Source: SIG77 sp045589595 (GTDB lineage Bacteria > Verrucomicrobiota > Lentisphaeria > Victivallales > UBA1829). Taken from it: a DNA stretch of 64,000 nucleotides. The notes beneath the pieces were generated by a model. It was not told the origin of the DNA. It searched no databases and worked only from the letters and a program-made list of their open reading frames with translations. The stretch lies in the NCBI GenBank assembly GCA_045589595.1, contig JAZNPK010000032.1, positions 124,001 through 188,000 of the forward strand, given 5' to 3'. Position numbers and translations under genes: made by a program. Positions 8,769-18,433 of this stretch are shown in pieces (position 1 is the first letter of the stretch; each line of letters starts with the position of its first letter).

Positions 8769-9379
8769 AAGTTATTGCCGGAACATGGATCGCCCCTGAT
8801 TTTTCGGTCCATCTGCTGAATCGCGGTACATTGCCCGGACCCTTCCGGGATCTGAACGGGATCCGGCTGGCATTGGCGGATCTGCCTTTTGTTCCCGCCG
8901 GAGATCTGGAAGATTTCGGGCGCGGCTGTATGGCGGTGCGTTATTCCCTGCTGACTGCGGTTCTGACTGCCGGTGATCATGGTGCGCCCATTCCGCCTTC
9001 CACCGGTGTGTACGGCTGGAACGGACGGGGCTGTACCACAGAAAATCTGCGGTACTGGAACGATTATACCGCCAACGGCTGTACCGGCGGCAGAGGCGGA
9101 TTGTTTGTGGCGACACTGCCTTCGATCCCCTGTTGCGAAGCTGCGATCGCGCTGGGCTGTCACGGTCCGGCGACCTATCTGAAAACGGAATCGTCCACAT
9201 GGGCGCTTTTCTGTATTCTTGCCACGCGTCCCCCCGGACTTTATCTTGTGGGTGAAGTCATGGCAGATCAGGCGTGTATGCTGCTGGTCGATACGGTCCA
9301 GCCGGATCTGATCATGCCGGATTGTTTCACGCTTGCGGATCTGTTCCGTGTGCTGAAGGAGGCGCGGTCCGCAAGATGA
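8765..9379 (+). CDS. Half-ketosynthase (PF13723-like, ApeC/chain-length-factor type)
   Basis: A 204-residue protein that resembles only the N-terminal half of a ketosynthase. The segment LFVATLPSIPCCEAAIALG followed by HGPATYL corresponds to the region before and around the nucleophile in thiolase-fold enzymes, but the ACASG motif is absent (LKTESSTWAL stands in its place). It is therefore probably not catalytic alone. Proteins of this kind (ketoacyl-synt_2, ApeC-like) sit beside the active ketosynthase in aryl polyene clusters and act as a partner subunit. The domain assignment is from pattern, moderately sure. ATGA overlaps with both neighbouring genes suggest matched translation with the preceding ketosynthase. 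Confidence 0.7.
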   Translation: MKVIAGTWIAPDFSVHLLNRGTLPGPFRDLNGIRLALADLPFVPAGDLEDFGRGCMAVRYSLLTAVLTAGDHGAPIPPSTGVYGWNGRGCTTENLRYWNDYTANGCTGGRGGLFVATLPSIPCCEAAIALGCHGPATYLKTESSTWALFCILATRPPGLYLVGEVMADQACMLLVDTVQPDLIMPDCFTLADLFRVLKEARSAR

Positions 9380-11403
9380 AGATCGCCTGTGTCATACCTC
9401 ATTATCATCATCTCCGGACAGTTTTTTCTGTGGCGGAACGGGCGAAACAGTACGTGCCGGATGTCTGGATCGTGGACGATGGCAGTACGGATCTGCCGGA
9501 AGATTTTGCGGATCGTGCCGCCGCTGCCGGGATCCATACCCTTTTTCATAAATGCAATCAGGGCAAAGGGATGGCGCTGCGGACCGCCGCCGCCGAACTG
9601 GAGCGGCTCGGTTATGACTATATGATCGTGATGGATGCAGACGGTCAGCACGATCCGGACGATCTGCCCCGTTTTCTTGAGGTGCTGAAGGATCGTTCCG
9701 ATGTTGTTGTGGTTGGCTGCCGCGATTTCGATTCCCTGACCAATGTGCCGCGCTCCAGTCGGTTCGGCAGAAAATTTTCCAATTTCTGGTGCTGTCTGGA
9801 AACCGGTGTGCGGTGCGATGATACCCAGAGCGGATTCCGTGCGTATCCTGTTGCCGCATTCCGGAAATTGCGGTTCCTCTGCGCCCGGTATAATTTCGAG
9901 ATCGAGATCCTGGTGCGGCTGCTGTGGGGCGGATATGATCTGGTGGAAGTTCCGGTGCGGGTGACGTATGAAAACCGGATCACGCACTTCGATCCGTGGC
10001 GGGATAATTTCCGGCTCTCCATGCTTCATACATGGCTGGTGACACGCCGTCTGCTGCCCATTCCCCATCAGCGTCTGGTAACAGAAAAACCGGATCGTCA
10101 TTACCGTGAGATCCTCCGGCATCCTCTCCGTTTCATCCGCCGTCTGCTGAAGGAGGATGCCACGCCGTCCGGACTCGCGCTCGCCGCCGCCATCGGCACA
10201 TTTCTTGCGGTTCTGCCGTTGATCGGCGTTCATATGCTGGTGATCCTTTATGTCTGTATCCGGCTGCGTCTGAACAAGATCATGGCGCTTGCCATCCAGA
10301 ATCTTTTTATGCCGCCGCTGTCGCCGTTCCTGTGTATTGAACTGGGATATTTTCTGCGGTACGGCGAATGGTTGACCGATTTTACTCTGCAGACCTGTCT
10401 TTATGAAATGCATCACCGGCTGTATGAATGGCTGCTGGGCAGTCTGGTCCTTGCGCCTGTTTTTGCCGTACTGATCTGGTTCATCGTCTATGGCGTTACT
10501 GCATTACTGACATCCCGACAGGAACAGGATCGACCCAATTTGAGTGACCGGCGGGGGAACTGGCTGGGGATCGGATTTTTCAAATTGCTGCTGTTGTGCC
10601 GGGGATACCGTCTTGCGTTGGGCTGTGCTTACATCGTCACGTGGTTTTATGCGGTGTTTGACCGCGCCGCGTACCGGTCCGCATTGCCCTATCTGGAATC
10701 GCGTTTCCCCGGTAAAGGTTCAAAGAGACGGCATTTTCACCGTCTGATCTTTGAACTGGCGCGGATGCTGCTTGTTTCGTTCCGTGCCGGGACAGGTGAA
10801 AAAGTCATTCTGAAAGAGACCGGTGTTGAACATACCACGCCGGACGGACAGATCCTGCTGTTTGCCCATTTCAGCTGCTGGCAGCTTGCCATGCTGCGGC
10901 TGGGCGATGCCGGAAGAACTGCCCGGATCATGGCGCGCCCGGATAAAAACGGCAATCTCGATAAATATCTGTCCCTCTCCGGAAAACGGAAATTTGATGT
11001 GATTTCCACGGAAGGTTTTGCAGGCGGTCTGCTGGATGCCGCCGCGTCGCTGGAAGAAAAAATCTCCGTTGTCGTTATGGGAGACCGGGCGGTGGATGGC
11101 GCCGCTTCCATTCAGGTCCCCTTTCTGAACGGGACCATTGATCTGCCCCTTTCTCCGTGGCTGCTTGCTGCGCGGACAGATGTGCCGGTGGTGCCGGTCT
11201 TTGCCGAATTGCAGGAAAAACCGCTGACGGTAACGATCCATTACGGTGAACCGATCCGGGTCCCGCCCGCCGGTAACCGGAAACCCCGGAAAGAGGAATT
11301 GCAGACCGGCGCAGAGGCTTACGGGAAAGTGCTGGCAGCCATGGCTCAGAAAGATCCGTATCATTTTTTCTGTTTCCGCGACAGAAAAGCGGAGAAGAAT
11401 TGA
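9376..11403 (+). CDS. Glycosyltransferase 2 - DUF2062 - LPLAT fusion
   Basis: A 675-residue three-part protein. Residues 1-240 are a GT-A glycosyltransferase of family 2 (VDDGSTD, then DADGQHDPDD as the metal-binding part, and QSGFRAYP). Residues about 262-385 are a DUF2062-like membrane region beginning TPSGLALAAAIGTF. Residues about 395-675 are an LpxL-like lysophospholipid acyltransferase with H498-x4-Q503 in HFSCWQ, where the family usually has an acidic residue at the last position, and GDRAVDG. I use the ATG at 9376, overlapping the preceding stop as ATGA, rather than in-frame codons further upstream inside that gene. The likely job is to attach sugar and acyl groups while anchoring the product to a membrane lipid. 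Confidence 0.85.
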   Translation: MKIACVIPHYHHLRTVFSVAERAKQYVPDVWIVDDGSTDLPEDFADRAAAAGIHTLFHKCNQGKGMALRTAAAELERLGYDYMIVMDADGQHDPDDLPRFLEVLKDRSDVVVVGCRDFDSLTNVPRSSRFGRKFSNFWCCLETGVRCDDTQSGFRAYPVAAFRKLRFLCARYNFEIEILVRLLWGGYDLVEVPVRVTYENRITHFDPWRDNFRLSMLHTWLVTRRLLPIPHQRLVTEKPDRHYREILRHPLRFIRRLLKEDATPSGLALAAAIGTFLAVLPLIGVHMLVILYVCIRLRLNKIMALAIQNLFMPPLSPFLCIELGYFLRYGEWLTDFTLQTCLYEMHHRLYEWLLGSLVLAPVFAVLIWFIVYGVTALLTSRQEQDRPNLSDRRGNWLGIGFFKLLLLCRGYRLALGCAYIVTWFYAVFDRAAYRSALPYLESRFPGKGSKRRHFHRLIFELARMLLVSFRAGTGEKVILKETGVEHTTPDGQILLFAHFSCWQLAMLRLGDAGRTARIMARPDKNGNLDKYLSLSGKRKFDVISTEGFAGGLLDAAASLEEKISVVVMGDRAVDGAASIQVPFLNGTIDLPLSPWLLAARTDVPVVPVFAELQEKPLTVTIHYGEPIRVPPAGNRKPRKEELQTGAEAYGKVLAAMAQKDPYHFFCFRDRKAEKN

Positions 11404-11413
11404 ACTTTTAAGA

Positions 11414-11441
11414 TTGAAAAATCACGATTGTATGCTATGAT
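11414..11441 (+). promoter_or_regulatory. Sigma-70-type promoter before the ACP gene
   Basis: TTGAAA at 11414-11419 and TATGAT at 11436-11441 are separated by 16 bases. The element lies in the 85-base gap after the glycosyltransferase fusion, the only real gap in the cluster. It suggests the ACP and the fused ketosynthase can be transcribed apart from the upstream genes. Confidence 0.6.
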
Positions 11442-11488
11442 ATACAACAGGAACTGAACAAAAAATCCTGCAGGAACGGAGAAAAAAT

Positions 11489-11758
11489 ATGGATGAACAG
11501 ACTGCGGCTTTCCGCACAGAATTGAAACAGAATCTCATCGACTGGCTTCAGCTGCTGGATAAAACTCCCGCCGATGTGATTGATGAAGAACCCCTTTTCA
11601 AAGAAGGTCTCGGACTGGATTCTCTGGATGCAGTCGAAATCGTGATCCTCATGCAGCGTGAATACGGGATCCCCCAGTCCGAAGTGGAAGGAAAACGCGA
11701 GATCTTCGCCACCTTCGCCACTCTTGCCGATTTCATTCAGACAAAACGCACAAAGTAA
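11489..11758 (+). CDS. Acyl carrier protein
   Basis: An 89-residue acidic protein with the phosphopantetheine attachment motif GLDSLDAVEIV (Ser45). This is the length and fold pattern of type II acyl carrier proteins. It would carry the growing chain for the ketosynthases and dehydratases of this cluster. The start has a GGAG ribosome site about eight bases upstream. Only this ACP is seen in the cluster, whereas aryl polyene clusters often hold two; another may lie to the left of the window. It is followed after 15 bases by the ketosynthase fusion. Confidence 0.92.
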   Translation: MDEQTAAFRTELKQNLIDWLQLLDKTPADVIDEEPLFKEGLGLDSLDAVEIVILMQREYGIPQSEVEGKREIFATFATLADFIQTKRTK

Positions 11759-11773
11759 GCTGACAGGTCGATC

Positions 11774-13627
11774 ATGGCTTCTGCCGGTATCAGTGGAATG
11801 GGGATCGTTTCCGCCATCGGGAATAATGTGGCGGAAACAGCAGCACGCCTGTATGATGCGGACCCCGTTCTGCCGCAGCAGCCCGCCCGCATCACAACCG
11901 GTCTCCGGCGCCCCGTGTTTGAAGTCAGCACCGATGCAGAACACAGGATCCCCCTCACATTTCTCATGCAGGCACTGACAGAAGCGCTGGCAGATGCGCG
12001 TCTGACACCGGAGATCCTGAAAACCAAACGGGTCGGCGTGGCTGTCGGAACGACTGTGGCGTGTCAGCTGGACAACCTTCCCTGTTATGCCCGGCTCCGT
12101 ACTGCTGAAGATAACGATCCCGCCGATACGGAACAGTGTATCCGCAATTATATGGAAGGGATCCCCGCCGAATATATCCGGGATCTGTACGGCTTGAACG
12201 GACCTGCCATCACCGTTTCCAACGCTTGTGCCAGTGGCGCGGATGCCGCAATGATCGCACTGAACTGGCTCCGGACCGGTGAATGTGATCTGGTGATCGC
12301 CGGCGGCTGCGACAGCGTCAGTAAAGTCGCATTCAGCGGTTTCAATGCGTTGCGCGTCAGTTCCCCGGAACCCTGTACGCCTTTTGATGCCGACCGTACC
12401 GGATTGAATCTGGGGGACGGTGCGGGGGTCGTGATTCTGGAAGATCCTGCATCCGCCGCAGAACGGGGCGTGAGCGTTACGCATTTCCTCGCCGGTGCCG
12501 GAAAAACAGCCGATGCGTTCCATATCACCCAGCCCGAAAGCGCAGGCGCCGAACTGGAAAACGCCATCCGCATCGCATTGTGCGAGGCTGAAACTGAAAC
12601 CGTGGACTTTGTTAACGCACACGGTACCGGAACTCCGGCAAATGACCGCGTGGAAAGCAATGTATTGTACCGCCTGTTCGGAAAAAATGTGCATTTCCAT
12701 TCCACAAAAGCCATGACCGGACATACGCTCGGCGCAGCCGGGACGATTGAACTCATCCTGACCGCATTGATGCTCCGGAACAGAAAAACGGCACCGTCCC
12801 ACCGGTTCGGACATCCGTCGGATGATATGCCGGTCGCTCCCGATACGGTACCGCTGGATGTTCCGGGCAATGTTGCCCTTTCCACATCGTTGGCATTCGG
12901 CGGCTCCAACACGGCGCTGGTCATCGGAAAAAAAACCGGAAAAACGCAGTCACCCCTGCCGTTTGTCACGACGGTGGACGCCTTTACGGAAATCAGAGTG
13001 GATGAAGATCTGCGCCGCAAACAGATGGATGTCTGCAGAAAATACGGTCTGCGCCGTCTGGACAGCATCACGCTGCTTGCTCTTCTTGCCGCCGATGAAG
13101 CCGCGGGCATGATCCCCGGTTTCGACAGCACCGGTACCGCTCTCATCACGGTAACTTCTTTCGGTCCTGCTGTGACGACCGGCAGAAATCTGGACGACAT
13201 TCTGGATTTTCCGGAGGAACAGATCCTGCCGACCGGATTTTCTCATTCCGTTCTCAATGCGCCCGCGTCCTATATCGGAAGCGCATTGAAAATACACGGT
13301 CCCACTTTCGCCATTGCCGGTTTCAAAGATCCCTTCCTCGAAGCCGTGAAACTGGGACGCAGTCTCCTCGCCGGAAACAGATGCAGCCGTGTGATGATCG
13401 TTGCCGCCGATGAAAACAGTATCATCTCCCGCGCCGCAGAACGGTGCGGTCTGATGCCTCCTGCCGTATATACGGAAGGCGCGTACGCCATTGTCCTGTC
13501 CCGCAACGGCTCCGGAAAAGAACTTGTCACTTCCGCCGGCAGCAGCAGTACGGAGCAGCTTCTCCCCTGCGGCGTCCCTGCCGGTCTGCCGGAAATGTTC
13601 GCAAATCAGGGCCGTTGCTGCCTCTGA
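11774..13627 (+). CDS. Ketosynthase fused to a C-terminal half-ketosynthase
   Basis: A 617-residue protein, about 200 residues longer than FabF. Residues 1-410 are a complete condensing enzyme: C152 in SNACASG, H283 in NAHGTGT, H317 in KAMTGHTLGAAG. Residues about 430-600 look like a second, incomplete ketosynthase N-terminal half: FSHSVLNAPASYIGSALK, then HGPTFAIAG where the Cys motif would be, and MIVAADE. The missing Cys makes it resemble a chain-length-factor or ApeC-type partner, here covalently attached to the active ketosynthase. This parallels the separate pair at 7680-9379. The protein likely performs chain extension on the neighbouring ACP. Confidence 0.82.
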   Translation: MASAGISGMGIVSAIGNNVAETAARLYDADPVLPQQPARITTGLRRPVFEVSTDAEHRIPLTFLMQALTEALADARLTPEILKTKRVGVAVGTTVACQLDNLPCYARLRTAEDNDPADTEQCIRNYMEGIPAEYIRDLYGLNGPAITVSNACASGADAAMIALNWLRTGECDLVIAGGCDSVSKVAFSGFNALRVSSPEPCTPFDADRTGLNLGDGAGVVILEDPASAAERGVSVTHFLAGAGKTADAFHITQPESAGAELENAIRIALCEAETETVDFVNAHGTGTPANDRVESNVLYRLFGKNVHFHSTKAMTGHTLGAAGTIELILTALMLRNRKTAPSHRFGHPSDDMPVAPDTVPLDVPGNVALSTSLAFGGSNTALVIGKKTGKTQSPLPFVTTVDAFTEIRVDEDLRRKQMDVCRKYGLRRLDSITLLALLAADEAAGMIPGFDSTGTALITVTSFGPAVTTGRNLDDILDFPEEQILPTGFSHSVLNAPASYIGSALKIHGPTFAIAGFKDPFLEAVKLGRSLLAGNRCSRVMIVAADENSIISRAAERCGLMPPAVYTEGAYAIVLSRNGSGKELVTSAGSSSTEQLLPCGVPAGLPEMFANQGRCCL

Positions 13628-13651
13628 CCGGGACCGCCGTCCCGCCTCCTG

Positions 13652-13704
13652 TGGCACAGTTGTGTCATTTTTGTGTGTCATAGTGTCACACATAGACTGT
13701 GCCA
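13652..13704. repeat. Nested inverted repeat after the ketosynthase gene
   Basis: TGGCACAGT at 13652-13660 pairs perfectly with ACTGTGCCA at 13696-13704. Inside, TGTGTG and CACACA arms flank TCATAGTGT, and the word TGTGTCA recurs. There is no T-run directly after the outer arm, so it is not a clear intrinsic terminator. It could be an operator, or a fold in the RNA that ends the polyene operon or precedes dnaK. Confidence 0.55.
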
Positions 13705-13775
13705 TATCCTGTCCGGAAAAATCTTTCAAAAATTTTTACTGTTGATAATCAACGACTTACAACTTTTTTTGAAAG

Positions 13776-13792
13776 TTGGCATACTGTTTGCT
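13776..13792 (+). promoter_or_regulatory. Sigma-54-like (-24/-12) promoter candidate before dnaK
   Basis: TTGGCATACTGTTTGCT fits the sigma-54 consensus: GG at 13778-13779, GC at 13790-13791, ten bases between, and TTGCT at the -12 element. A sigma-70 reading is also possible, with TATAAT at 13794-13799 and TTGAAA at 13769-13774, but its 19-base spacer is long. The start codon of dnaK follows about 75 bases later. No CIRCE operator is visible. Confidence 0.45.
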
Positions 13793-13866
13793 TTATAATT
13801 TGGCGAATGAAAAACAAGCAATAACGAAACCCCAAAACGAACAGACGAACAGAAAGGGTAAAGACT

Positions 13867-15756
13867 ATGAGCAAAATTCTCGGTATTGACCTGGGTACCA
13901 CCAACAGCTGTATGGCAGTGATGGACGGTGACACATTCAAGATCATCCCCAATGCAGAAGGTGCCAACACCACACCTTCCATTGTGGCATTTACGAAAAA
14001 CGGCGACCGTCTTGTCGGTCAGACAGCGAAACGTCAGGCGGTGACGAACCCGAAGAACACCATTTTCTCCGTGAAACGCTTCATGGGCAGAAAATTCAGT
14101 GAAGTGAAAAACGAACTGGAACGCACGCCTTATGATGTGGTGGAAGGTAAAAATGGCGATGCCTGCATCATGGCTGGCGGCAAAATGTATTCCCCGCCGG
14201 AAATCTCCGCCATGATCCTCCAGAAACTCAAAGCGGACGCGGAAGCGTTCCTCGGCGAAAAGATCACGGAAGCGGTCATCACCGTTCCCGCATACTTCAA
14301 TGATACGCAGCGTCAGGCGACCAAGGACGCGGGCAGAATCGCCGGTCTGGATGTGAAACGCATCATCAACGAACCGACCGCAGCCGCGCTCGCGTACGGT
14401 ATGGATAAAGGTAAAGACGAAACCATCGCCGTGTACGACTTGGGCGGCGGTACGTTCGATATCTCCATTCTGGAAATCGGCGACGGCGTGTTTGAAGTCA
14501 AAGCCACCAACGGCGACACCCATCTGGGCGGTGACGATTTCGATAAAGTCGTCATGGACTTCATTGCGGAAGAATTCAAAAAGGAAAACAGCGTTGACCT
14601 CCGCAAGGATGCACAGGCACTCCAGCGTCTGAAAGAAGCTGCTGAAAAGGCGAAGATCGAACTTTCCTCCAGCATGAGCACGGACATCAATCTGCCGTTC
14701 ATCACCATGAACGAAAGCGGCCCTGTGCATCTGCAGATGGAACTCACCCGCGCACAGTTTGAAAAACTGGCGGATCCCCTCCTTGCCCGCACTCAGCCTC
14801 CCTGCGAAAACTGCCTTTCCGACTCCGGACTCAATACCGGAAAGATCAATGAAGTGATCCTCGTCGGCGGTATGACCCGTATGCCGAAAGTCCAGACCAC
14901 AGCCAAAGACATCTTCCAGCGCGAACCCCACAAGGGCGTGAACCCGGACGAAGTCGTGGCAGCCGGTGCAGCCATTCAGGGCGGCGTTCTCTCCGGCAAC
15001 TCCAGCTTGGGCGATGTGGTCCTGCTGGACGTGACGCCCCTCTCCCTCGGTATCGAAACTCTGGGCGGCGTCTGCACAAAACTGATCGAACGCAATACCA
15101 CCATCCCCACCAGAAAGAGCGAGATCTTCTCCACTGCCGCTGACAATCAGCCCAGCGTGGACATCCATGTTCTGCAGGGTGAACGTGATATGGCGCGTGA
15201 CAACAAGAGCATCGGCAGATTCCGTCTGGACGGCATTGCGCCCGCACCCCGCGGCGTTCCCCAGATCGAAGTGGCGTTTGACATCGATGCCAACGGTATT
15301 CTGAATGTTACCGCCAAAGATCTCGGTACCGGCAAAGAACAGAAGATCACCATTACGCCGTCCAGCGGTCTTTCCGAACAGGATATCCAGCGTATGGTGG
15401 ACGATGCCAAGGCGCACGAAAGCGAAGACAAAGCCGCCAAGGAAAAGATCGAAGTGAAGAACCATGCGGAAAGCATGATCTATCAGACTGAAAAACAGCT
15501 GAAAGAACTGGGCGACAAAGCCCCGGCAAATGTCACTGCACCCGTCACTGAGTCCATCGAAAAACTCAAAAAAGATGTGGAAAAAGACGATACCGAGGCA
15601 ATGAAAGCCACCATGAAGGAACTGGAAGAAAAACTCATGGCGATCGGTCAGGCAGTCTATCAGCAGCAGCAGGCTCAGGGCGGCGCAGCTCCCGGTGCTG
15701 AACAGAAAAACGATGACGGCGTTGTGGATGCCGAAATCGTTGATGATGGCAAATAA
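13867..15756 (+). CDS. dnaK: Chaperone DnaK (Hsp70)
   Basis: A 629-residue Hsp70. Visible signatures are the N-terminal GIDLGTTNSC phosphate loop, AVYDLGGGTFDISI, and VILVGGMTRMPKVQ in the ATPase domain, then the substrate domain starting after LLDVTPLSLGIETLGG and a helical, Gln/Ala-rich C-terminal lid. It binds exposed hydrophobic peptides in the cytoplasm with an ATP cycle. The ribosome site and the ATG after AAGACT fit. groS and groL follow at 46 and 36 bases, giving a dnaK-groS-groL unit. The usual partners grpE and dnaJ are not in the window. Confidence 0.98.
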   Translation: MSKILGIDLGTTNSCMAVMDGDTFKIIPNAEGANTTPSIVAFTKNGDRLVGQTAKRQAVTNPKNTIFSVKRFMGRKFSEVKNELERTPYDVVEGKNGDACIMAGGKMYSPPEISAMILQKLKADAEAFLGEKITEAVITVPAYFNDTQRQATKDAGRIAGLDVKRIINEPTAAALAYGMDKGKDETIAVYDLGGGTFDISILEIGDGVFEVKATNGDTHLGGDDFDKVVMDFIAEEFKKENSVDLRKDAQALQRLKEAAEKAKIELSSSMSTDINLPFITMNESGPVHLQMELTRAQFEKLADPLLARTQPPCENCLSDSGLNTGKINEVILVGGMTRMPKVQTTAKDIFQREPHKGVNPDEVVAAGAAIQGGVLSGNSSLGDVVLLDVTPLSLGIETLGGVCTKLIERNTTIPTRKSEIFSTAADNQPSVDIHVLQGERDMARDNKSIGRFRLDGIAPAPRGVPQIEVAFDIDANGILNVTAKDLGTGKEQKITITPSSGLSEQDIQRMVDDAKAHESEDKAAKEKIEVKNHAESMIYQTEKQLKELGDKAPANVTAPVTESIEKLKKDVEKDDTEAMKATMKELEEKLMAIGQAVYQQQQAQGGAAPGAEQKNDDGVVDAEIVDDGK

Positions 15757-15802
15757 TCCGAAATCACAACCATATAAAACATTATCAAAGGAGAAACAGA
15801 AA

Positions 15803-16093
15803 ATGGCGAAGATCCAACCTCTGGGTGACAGAGTTCTCGTTCAGGCGATCGAGATTGCAGAAGAAATGCGCGGCGGTATCTTTATTCCGGATGCAGCCAA
15901 AGAAAAACCGATGCAGGCGAAAGTGATCGCGCTCGGGACCGGTAAAATCGATGAAAAAGGCAATCGCGTTCCCTTCGATGTGAAGGTGGGCGATATTGTC
16001 CTCACCAGCAAATACGGCGGAAGCGAAGTCAAATATGACGAACAGGAATACAAGATCCTGAATTCCTCCGACATTCTCGCAGTGATCGACTGA
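15803..16093 (+). CDS. groS: Co-chaperonin GroES
   Basis: A 96-residue GroES. It has the start pattern IQPLGDRVLVQ, the mobile-loop region EEMRGGIFIPDAAKEKP, and ends VKYDEQEYKILNSSDILAVID, as in the family. It forms the heptameric lid of GroEL. I take the ATG at 15803 because it follows AAAGGAGAAAC at proper spacing; a longer frame upstream runs into the end of dnaK and is not plausible. No CIRCE repeat is seen in the short gap after dnaK. Confidence 0.97.
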   Translation: MAKIQPLGDRVLVQAIEIAEEMRGGIFIPDAAKEKPMQAKVIALGTGKIDEKGNRVPFDVKVGDIVLTSKYGGSEVKYDEQEYKILNSSDILAVID

Positions 16094-16129
16094 TAATTTC
16101 AACCTAACCATTCTCAAGGAGAAAATACA

Positions 16130-17770
<1,641 letters not shown>

Positions 17771-17808
17771 TTCATCTGCTGCTTACGCAGTCTGAATCAG
17801 ACAGATGA

Positions 17809-17840
17809 CCTCCGGTACGGAATCGTGCCGGAGGTTTTTT
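17809..17840 (+). terminator. Intrinsic terminator after groL
   Basis: CCTCCGGTACG pairs with CGTGCCGGAGG across a four-base loop GAAT, with one G-T pair, followed by six T. It ends the dnaK-groS-groL transcript. Two smaller stem-loops lie just before it, between the groL stop and 17807. Confidence 0.9.
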
Positions 17841-17941
17841 CGTATTTTTGCTGCGGGTTTTCCGGGGGTATGTTCCCGCTCCGGCTTGCAGAATGTGCCT
17901 CCGTGTGCTATATTTCCGTATCAATGTTCAAGGATCTGATC

Positions 17942-18433
17942 ATGGCTGAAAAAGAAAATCACAACAAGACCAACGCCCGGCGTCTGCTGGAAAACGCGTC
18001 CATCCCCTTCCGGTTTTACGAGTACGATGCAGCGGATGGCAGGATCGACGGCAGATCCATTGCGGAAAAAATCGGGGAAAGTCCGGATCAGGTGTTCAAA
18101 ACGCTGGTGACTCAGGCGCCGCCGGGAAAAGAATATTTTGTGTTTGTAGTCCCGGCGTCCGGCGAACTGGATCTGAAAAAAGCGGCGAAGGCGTGCGGCA
18201 GAAAATCCATTGAAATGATCCCGCAGAAACTGTTGTTTCCCCTGACCGGCTATGTACATGGCGGCTGTTCGCCCATCGGCATGAAAAAGCAGTTTCCCAC
18301 ATTCATTGATGAAACCGCGATCCTGTACGATTATATCTGCGTCAGCGGCGGCAGGATCGGAACCAATCTGGGGATCGATCCGGAAGCGTTGGCATCTTTC
18401 ATCGGGGCGGAACTTGTGCCGCTGATCCGCTGA
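17942..18433 (+). CDS. YbaK/EbsC-family Cys-tRNA(Pro) deacylase-like protein
   Basis: A 163-residue YbaK-family protein. It shows RRLLENASIPFRFYEY at the start, GESPDQVFKTLV, and the GYVHGGCSPIGMKKQFP block that holds the conserved glycines and Lys of the trans-editing site. It should hydrolyse mischarged Cys-tRNA(Pro). I chose the ATG at 17942 with AAGGA seven bases upstream; an in-frame ATG at 17924 and earlier codons lack a ribosome site and do not resemble the family. Its 3' end overlaps the convergent amidohydrolase gene by 35 bases. Confidence 0.9.
   Translation: MAEKENHNKTNARRLLENASIPFRFYEYDAADGRIDGRSIAEKIGESPDQVFKTLVTQAPPGKEYFVFVVPASGELDLKKAAKACGRKSIEMIPQKLLFPLTGYVHGGCSPIGMKKQFPTFIDETAILYDYICVSGGRIGTNLGIDPEALASFIGAELVPLIR

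Noticed and set aside
9274..9375. Upstream start for the glycosyltransferase fusion
   Set aside because: The extra residues lie wholly inside the half-ketosynthase gene, do not match the family, and the ATGA junction at 9376 fits the rest of the operon.
13740..13748. Origin-like DnaA box before dnaK
   Set aside because: A single TGTTGATAA, part of a short palindrome GTTGATAATCAAC, without AT-rich repeats or other boxes. The region at 55.3-55.8 kb is a better origin candidate.
13726..15465. Long antisense reading frame across dnaK, and similar ones across groL (15785-17332) and the ligase gene (244-1764)
   Set aside because: They lie opposite well-supported genes, have low-complexity composition rich in His, Arg and Phe, and no motifs or ribosome sites. 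They are by-products of the codon use of the real genes.
15757..16129. CIRCE operator near groS
   Set aside because: No TTAGCACTC-N9-GAGTGCTAA or close variant is seen upstream of dnaK, groS or groL.
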